A DNA stretch of 10,835 nucleotides from Oscillospiraceae bacterium. GTDB taxonomy: Bacteria; Bacillota_A; Clostridia; Oscillospirales; Oscillospiraceae. Under the pieces are notes generated by a model. That model did no database searches and was not told the origin of the DNA. It saw only the letters and a program-made list of their open reading frames with translations. The stretch spans positions 1 through 10,835 of the forward strand of contig JAFOBK010000114.1 of NCBI GenBank assembly GCA_017381835.1, in the 5' to 3' direction. This document shows positions 6,842 through 10,835 of the stretch, in pieces (positions within the stretch are counted from its first letter, which is position 1; each line of letters begins with the position of its first letter). Made by a program: the position numbers and the translations under genes.

Positions 6842-6854
6842 TTTTGCCGCAATA

Positions 6855-7214
6855 TCAGCCGGTAATCATGGTCAGAATCTCCTTGGCGAAGGTGATGATA
6901 ATACCACCGGCCAGGGTCAGAAAACCGTTGGAACGCTGGGAAGGATCATGGGACTGCAGAGACAGACCAACCTGGACAATGCCCCAACCCAGCAGGATCA
7001 TACCCACAGCCCGGATCATACCGAAAATGAAGGTGGACAGGTTGTTGACTACGGTGAGAGGATCGCCTACCGCCGTGGCAGATGCAGGCAGAATAAAAAT
7101 GGAACTCATACCCAGTACCATGACAAAGGCAGCATAACGGCGGAAACCCCGCTTTACCTTGGGAGACATGGGGAGCTTTTCGGTTTTCTTTTCGATGTTC
7201 TTAATTGCTTTCAT
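6855..7214 (-). CDS. Maff2-family small membrane protein, possibly VirB2-like
   Basis: A 119-residue membrane protein of the Maff2 family, found between VirD4 and VirB6 in Tn1549-type transfer modules. A basic N-terminus (KRGFRRY, 21-27) leads into a hydrophobic segment (28-47) ending in PASATA, which resembles a signal peptidase site. The remainder has two membrane segments (about 59-84 and 98-117) separated by a polar loop, QSHDPSQRSNG. A signal peptide plus two helices is the layout of VirB2/TrbC pilins, so a pilin-like role is possible but not shown. The ATG at 7214 has GGAGG at 7223-7227, 8 nt away, inside the last codons of virD4. A longer version starting at 7280 would lie largely inside virD4 and lacks such a site. 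Overlap with virD4 is 14 nt. Confidence 0.85.
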   Translation of the reverse strand: MKAIKNIEKKTEKLPMSPKVKRGFRRYAAFVMVLGMSSIFILPASATAVGDPLTVVNNLSTFIFGMIRAVGMILLGWGIVQVGLSLQSHDPSQRSNGFLTLAGGIIITFAKEILTMITG

Positions 7215-9015
7215 TTTTGTTTCCTCCAAATAATTCTGCTTCGATTTCCTCGTCGGAAAGAAGCTCAAAGTCGTTTTCAAAAATACTCATGGTGGGTGTG
7301 ATTCTTCCTGCAGAGGAAGTCACGGACATGGATGCCACAGACAATTCGGTGCCGCCGTGGACATAGGGCGCACCGCCTTTTTCTGGGGTGTACTTCACAT
7401 TGGGATGATTCAGCAGGTCATACTTTTCGTCCATAACCGGCATCTCGCCACGGATGAACAGCAGAGCATAGCGGTTGTCCAGCATACGCACCTCCGCTGC
7501 ATCCAGCAATTCCCGCCCGGTGATCTGCCAGTTTGTGGAGTAGTTGCCGCTGCGTCCGGAACTTTTACCGTAGGTGTTCATATCGATGGTTTCTTTGCCT
7601 AGATAGGATTCAGCGATCATCTTATGTGTGCCGGTCTCATTACCGCCCAGATAGAGAAATTCATCGCAGTTGCCCAAGATGGATTCCCACTGTTTTTCAA
7701 ACAGGTTCTTTAACTGAGCGATGTTCTGGATAATGATGGATACGAACACATTTCGGGAGCGCATGGTTGCCAGCAGCTTGTCGAAGTCATCGGGCAGGCT
7801 CACATTGGCAAATTCGTCCATCAGAAAGTGGACGGGAACTGGCAATGCACCCTTGTACTTATCATCTGCCAGTCGGAACAGCTGCTCGAAGGTACAGCTA
7901 TACACCATACTGACCAGGAAATTGAAGCTCACATCATGGTCGGGAATTAGGGCAAACAGGGCAACCTTTTTCTCTCCCAGGGAAGCAAGCTCCAATTCAT
8001 CGGTGGCAGTCAGAGCGGCAACGGAAGCCAGATTGAACTTTTCGAGTCTTGCCGCCAATGTGATCTGAATGGATTTCAGAGTTTTGGCACTGCCGGAATG
8101 GTAGTCCTTGTAATACTTCACTGCGATATGGTCTGGGTTTCGCATTTCCAGCCGTTCAAACAGTTCATCCAATGGGGACTGGTAGGTGTCATCATCTTCC
8201 CGGACTTCACCGGCCCGGAGCATTTCCATAACCATGGGGAAGTTTTGTTCTTCCTCCGGTGCCTCGTACAGCAAATAGAAGATGATAGCCGATAACAGCA
8301 TGGATGCTGCTGTATCCCAGAAAGGGTCATTGGACTGACTTCCTTTGGGTGTGGTGGCTTTGAACAGACTGGTCACCAGCTTCTGTACATCGTTATCCGT
8401 TTCCAGATAGGCGAAGGGATTGAAACAGTGGCTTTTCTCCATAGAGAGAAGATCCAGCACCTTGATTTCATAACCCCGCATTTTGAGAAATGTTCCGGTC
8501 ATGCGAAGCAGCTCTCCCTTACAGTCCAGGACGAAAAAAGAGGTGCAGGCTTGCAGCAGATTGATTAGGGCATAGAAGCGGCTTTTACCGGAGCCACTGC
8601 CGCCAACTACCACTGTGTTTAAGTTGCGCCGGTGCTTTCTTCCGTCCAGTCCCATTCGGATATGCTTGGTGAATACCTTATTGGCTTCCGGGTCTTTGGC
8701 CTGATACTTTCGGTTGATGGCGCTGGCGCTGCCCCACTTGGCAGAGCCGTGTTCCTCTCCTCTGCGGTAGTGGTGTCGGGAGGACAATGCTACACCGATG
8801 CCCAGTCCATAAATGAGCATAAAAATAAGGACAGTTTTCTTACTGTCCTGGCATAGCTCAATATGAAATGGGGCCTCCATAGCCTTGGGAAAATCCTGTA
8901 GAATCTGCGGTAATCCACCGGACACGGCAGGAGCAATCAGCAGCGCCAGCCAGATCACCGGCATCAGACCAAAGATACACAGAATCCGTATGGTACGGCT
9001 TTCATCGTTCTTCAC
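7201..9015 (-). CDS. virD4: VirD4/TraG-family type IV coupling protein
   Basis: Coupling ATPase that receives the relaxase-bound DNA strand and feeds it to the channel; 604 residues. Two N-terminal membrane segments (about 9-30 and 61-79) are followed by the cytoplasmic ATPase domain. Walker A is GGSGSGKS (about 138-145), then FVLDCKGEL (about 161-169). Walker B is FLMDEFANV (about 397-405), and SIIIQNIAQL (about 426-435) is the usual conserved strand after it. The C-terminal tail is acidic (EEIEAELFG), a possible contact with partners. GTG at 9015 is preferred because GAGGA (9023-9027) lies 7 nt upstream; an ATG at 9048 in the same frame would overlap the previous gene more and has no clear ribosome binding site. 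The GTG overlaps the end of the preceding gene by 14 nt. Confidence 0.94.
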   Translation of the reverse strand: MKNDESRTIRILCIFGLMPVIWLALLIAPAVSGGLPQILQDFPKAMEAPFHIELCQDSKKTVLIFMLIYGLGIGVALSSRHHYRRGEEHGSAKWGSASAINRKYQAKDPEANKVFTKHIRMGLDGRKHRRNLNTVVVGGSGSGKSRFYALINLLQACTSFFVLDCKGELLRMTGTFLKMRGYEIKVLDLLSMEKSHCFNPFAYLETDNDVQKLVTSLFKATTPKGSQSNDPFWDTAASMLLSAIIFYLLYEAPEEEQNFPMVMEMLRAGEVREDDDTYQSPLDELFERLEMRNPDHIAVKYYKDYHSGSAKTLKSIQITLAARLEKFNLASVAALTATDELELASLGEKKVALFALIPDHDVSFNFLVSMVYSCTFEQLFRLADDKYKGALPVPVHFLMDEFANVSLPDDFDKLLATMRSRNVFVSIIIQNIAQLKNLFEKQWESILGNCDEFLYLGGNETGTHKMIAESYLGKETIDMNTYGKSSGRSGNYSTNWQITGRELLDAAEVRMLDNRYALLFIRGEMPVMDEKYDLLNHPNVKYTPEKGGAPYVHGGTELSVASMSVTSSAGRITPTMSIFENDFELLSDEEIEAELFGGNKNESN

Positions 9016-9193
9016 GGACTTTTCCTCGAACCTTTCTGGTGGGGGCATCGATGGCTTTCAGAAGCACATCATCCACGGCATCGGTGGGACGGTTTTCACC
9101 GATAAGATCGTTGCGCATTTCATTCAGCGCGTTGATGACAACACCGTGTTCGTACTTATCCAGTGTCAGAACACGCTTTTCCTCCTTTGCCAT
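9002..9193 (-). CDS. Small conserved ICE protein of unknown function
   Basis: A 63-residue protein with high Lys/Arg and Asp/Glu content and no membrane segment or signal peptide. The visible core is LDKYEHGVVINALNEMRNDL followed by TDAVDDVLLKAIDAP and a basic tail (RKVRGKVREER), which suggests two short helices. I recall similar small proteins just before virD4 in related elements, but assign no function. A role as a cytoplasmic helper of the coupling protein is a guess from position. The ATG at 9193 follows the ArdC-like gene after 3 nt with AGGAG nearby, and its end overlaps virD4. This packing inside the operon, between two conserved genes, is the main reason to accept it as real. Confidence 0.75.
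   Translation of the reverse strand: MAKEEKRVLTLDKYEHGVVINALNEMRNDLIGENRPTDAVDDVLLKAIDAPTRKVRGKVREER
9023..9027 (-). promoter_or_regulatory. Ribosome binding site supporting the GTG start of virD4
   Basis: GAGGA on the minus strand, 7 nt before GTG at 9013-9015, placed inside the last codons of the preceding small gene. Confidence 0.7.
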
Positions 9194-9196
9194 AGA

Positions 9197-10093
9197 TCAT
9201 CGCTCCTGTTCCTTACCCCTGGTGGAGCGGGTCTGCTCCAATGCTCTGGACATTCGGGAAGAGATGCCGCTGGCAGCATCCCGCATTTCCGTCAGTGCGG
9301 CACGGACTTCCTGGGGCTTGCTCTCCCGGAAGGAAGTGGGCAGTCTGGTGAAGTCATAACCGGACACATCAATGCCGTACTTCTTACAGAGCATATAGGA
9401 AGCGCTGTAAGCGGCAAAGGCGGCATCACTGCGATTATAATCCTGCTTCATCCCGGCAAGCTCCACGTGGGCCAGTTCCTTGGATACACTCCGGAAAATA
9501 TCTTCCGCTCCCATATTCCGGACAACGAAAACCACCTGTTGATCGTGGTCATACAAAGCACCGGCATTATTGGGCAGTGCATCCACCGTCTGAATGGGTA
9601 CAGGTGTGCGGCTGATCAGTGCTTTCAGCAGTACCCGGTCATCCAGCTTTACAGCCGGGGCAGGACGTACTCTGCCTCTGGTCTGGGAAACATCGAATAC
9701 CCGTTTCACATCGTAGGAAGTGCCGGTGCCGCCGTCGGTTCTGTCATATTCCTTGCCGGGTTCCAGAATCCGGATACTGGTGGCTTTCTTCTGAACCGAT
9801 GCACCGGCATCCTTCCAACCGTCGAAATCCTTAAGCTGGGTGGCCTGGGGCATCTGGGCAAGGATCAGCAGTGCATTGGTGGCAGAGTAACGGTCAAACC
9901 GGGACTGCACATCCAGATAGTCCCGGAACTTGTTTCCGTCACCTTTAATGGCTTCCGCAGTGGAATCCGCAAGGGAATAAACTTCTTTCCGTTCTGCCTG
10001 CTTCTTTGCGGCCCAGGCTTCCTTGTCAAAGGTTTTATCCTCTCTGCGATACCCGGAGGATTGACCTTCAAAAATATCATCGAAATTGCTCAT
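9197..10093 (-). CDS. ArdC-like accessory protein with degenerate metallopeptidase motif
   Basis: A 298-residue cytoplasmic protein. Residues about 30-115 resemble the ArdC-type single-stranded-DNA-binding N-terminal domain (RFDRYSATNALLILAQ, 65-80, then DFDGWKDAGASVQKKATSIRIL in shortened form at 89-110). The region about 150-250 resembles the linked zinc-metallopeptidase domain, but where HExxH is expected it reads KELAHVE (205-211): the first His is Lys205, while Glu206, His209 and Glu211 remain. The family includes antirestriction proteins such as ArdC of plasmid pSa, which protect incoming DNA; this role is inferred here. The C-terminus is basic and Arg-rich. The ATG at 10093 has GAGG within the last codons of pcfB, and the gap is 4 nt. 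The broad family is fairly sure; peptidase activity is doubtful. Confidence 0.75.
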   Translation of the reverse strand: MSNFDDIFEGQSSGYRREDKTFDKEAWAAKKQAERKEVYSLADSTAEAIKGDGNKFRDYLDVQSRFDRYSATNALLILAQMPQATQLKDFDGWKDAGASVQKKATSIRILEPGKEYDRTDGGTGTSYDVKRVFDVSQTRGRVRPAPAVKLDDRVLLKALISRTPVPIQTVDALPNNAGALYDHDQQVVFVVRNMGAEDIFRSVSKELAHVELAGMKQDYNRSDAAFAAYSASYMLCKKYGIDVSGYDFTRLPTSFRESKPQEVRAALTEMRDAASGISSRMSRALEQTRSTRGKEQER

Positions 10094-10097
10094 GGTG

Positions 10098-10835
10098 TTA
10101 CCTCACTTTCGCTTTCGGCTTTTTCTTGCCCGGATTAAGGTGGGGCTGGACTGTGGGGACAGGCTGCTTCACAGGATTCTTGATTTCCTGCTGTTTGGGA
10201 GTTTCTGCCTTTTCCTGCCGTGCTGCCTTGATCTCCCGCAATTCCTCCCGGACGGAGGGGCGGGATTTAGTAGTACCCTCGACGGTTTTCTTTTGCGTCC
10301 CGGAGATAGGCTCGGACGGAGGGCTTTTTTCCGTCTTTGCCGCCGTAGGGTTTTCCTGAGTCTGCTGCTCCTTCTGAATGGGCACACCCAACAGTTCATC
10401 CAGAAGCAGATCTTCCGCATCCTTCTGGGGTGCTGCCTGTTCCGGAGGTGTGGGGGCAGATTCTTTCTCGGCACGGCTTTTCTCAATGTCATGCTTGATG
10501 GATGCGGTATCCACGGTTGCCAGCTTGAAGCGTTCCACGATGCGGTTGATCTTGGACGCATCCTCGGCCCGGACCATAACGTCAACCATGCCGTCGGAAG
10601 ATTTCTCCTTGCCCCGAAGGGCGCAGTAGACCACACCATAGCGCTTTGCTTCCGTGGCGAACTGCTTCAGATGATCTTCGCTGATGGTAAACACCTTCAG
10701 CTCCTTGCCGCTTTTCAGCATGGCACTGAGCCGCTGGTGGCCTTTGATCTTGTTCCGGTCTTTGTTTTTTGCGATGGTGTACAGAGCGGCGGCAATGTTC
10801 TTGGCAGCGGAGCCGGTGAGCCGGAGGGCAACTTC
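10098..10835 (-). CDS. pcfB: PcfB-family (DUF3801) conjugation accessory protein, N-terminus outside window
   Basis: Accessory factor of the relaxosome and coupling protein; PcfB of enterococcal pCF10 binds the coupling protein PcfC, and the same role is inferred here. The frame is open to the right edge, giving 245 visible residues; an ATG at 10721 is internal, since conserved sequence continues upstream (EVALRLTGSAAKNIAAALY). The conserved core continues with SGKELKVFTI, then AKRYGVVYCAL, and GMVDVMVRAEDASKINRIVE, ending with FKLATVDTASIK. After this the protein becomes low-complexity, rich in Glu, Lys, Pro and Gln, with a basic end PGKKKPKAKVR. Such a tail is likely disordered and could contact DNA or partners. 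The stop lies 4 nt before the ArdC-like gene. Confidence 0.88.
   Translation of the reverse strand, partial: EVALRLTGSAAKNIAAALYTIAKNKDRNKIKGHQRLSAMLKSGKELKVFTISEDHLKQFATEAKRYGVVYCALRGKEKSSDGMVDVMVRAEDASKINRIVERFKLATVDTASIKHDIEKSRAEKESAPTPPEQAAPQKDAEDLLLDELLGVPIQKEQQTQENPTAAKTEKSPPSEPISGTQKKTVEGTTKSRPSVREELREIKAARQEKAETPKQQEIKNPVKQPVPTVQPHLNPGKKKPKAKVR

Noticed and set aside
6818..6845. Plus-strand terminator (stem followed by TTTT)
   Set aside because: The form fits, but there is no plus-strand gene upstream to terminate. I keep it as a hairpin of the leftward message.
9016..9048. Longer virD4 starting at ATG 9048
   Set aside because: No clear ribosome binding site, deeper overlap with the previous gene, and the extra residues (PPPERFEEKS) add nothing family-like. 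Not fully excluded.
8885..10138. Long plus-strand open frame (417 codons) opposite virD4, the small gene and the ArdC-like gene
   Set aside because: It lies antisense to three well-supported genes, crosses their boundaries, has no recognisable domain and no convincing ribosome binding site. It is a by-product of codon bias in the real genes.
1..10835. CRISPR arrays, tRNA or rRNA genes, insertion sequences, attachment sites
   Set aside because: I saw no regular direct repeats, RNA gene signatures, transposase genes or integrase-linked repeats. The element's ends are outside the window.

Overview
The window looks like part of an integrative and conjugative element (ICE) of the Tn1549/CTn type from a Gram-positive, Clostridia-like gut bacterium (Oscillospiraceae or Lachnospiraceae would fit). 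The evidence is a single-membrane type IV secretion gene set in the order PcfB - ArdC-like - small protein - VirD4 - Maff2 - VirB6/TrbL - PrgI - VirB4 - lysozyme/CHAP hydrolase. Strong AGGAGG ribosome binding sites, frequent TTG/GTG starts and Gram-positive LexA boxes support this. The species cannot be named from the sequence.

Layout. (1) Positions 1-405, minus strand: the N-terminal part of a Y-family translesion DNA polymerase running off the left edge. Its promoter is a consensus sigma-A promoter covered by two LexA (DinR)-type SOS boxes. (2) Positions 406-634: a divergent regulatory region holding that promoter and, facing right, a near-consensus promoter for the next gene. (3) Positions 635-1348, plus strand: a class I SAM-dependent methyltransferase that is visibly AT-richer than its neighbours, probably cargo. 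(4) Positions 1380-1407: a strong hairpin terminator between the convergent methyltransferase gene and transfer operon. (5) Positions 1406-10835, minus strand: a tightly packed transfer operon of nine genes, read right to left, whose first gene in view (pcfB) is cut by the right edge.

How the genes work together. PcfB is expected to bring the relaxase-DNA complex to the VirD4 coupling ATPase. VirB4 powers assembly and transfer. VirB6/TrbL, PrgI (VirB3-like) and Maff2 (small exported membrane protein, possibly VirB2-like) make the membrane channel. The bifunctional lysozyme/CHAP enzyme opens the cell wall. The ArdC-like protein is probably an accessory that protects or handles incoming single-stranded DNA, but its metallopeptidase motif is degenerate. 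The operon is translationally coupled throughout: most junctions overlap by 8-35 nt or have gaps of 3-13 nt. The one exception is a 64-nt gap before virB6 that contains a GNRA-loop hairpin. The relaxase, integrase, topoisomerase and replication genes are not in the window.

The least routine parts are the SOS-controlled left region, including a possible third, weaker LexA box inside the methyltransferase promoter, the hairpin after the Maff2 gene, and the degenerate HExxH motif of the ArdC-like protein. I did not find a clearly new system; the transfer module itself is a familiar type.
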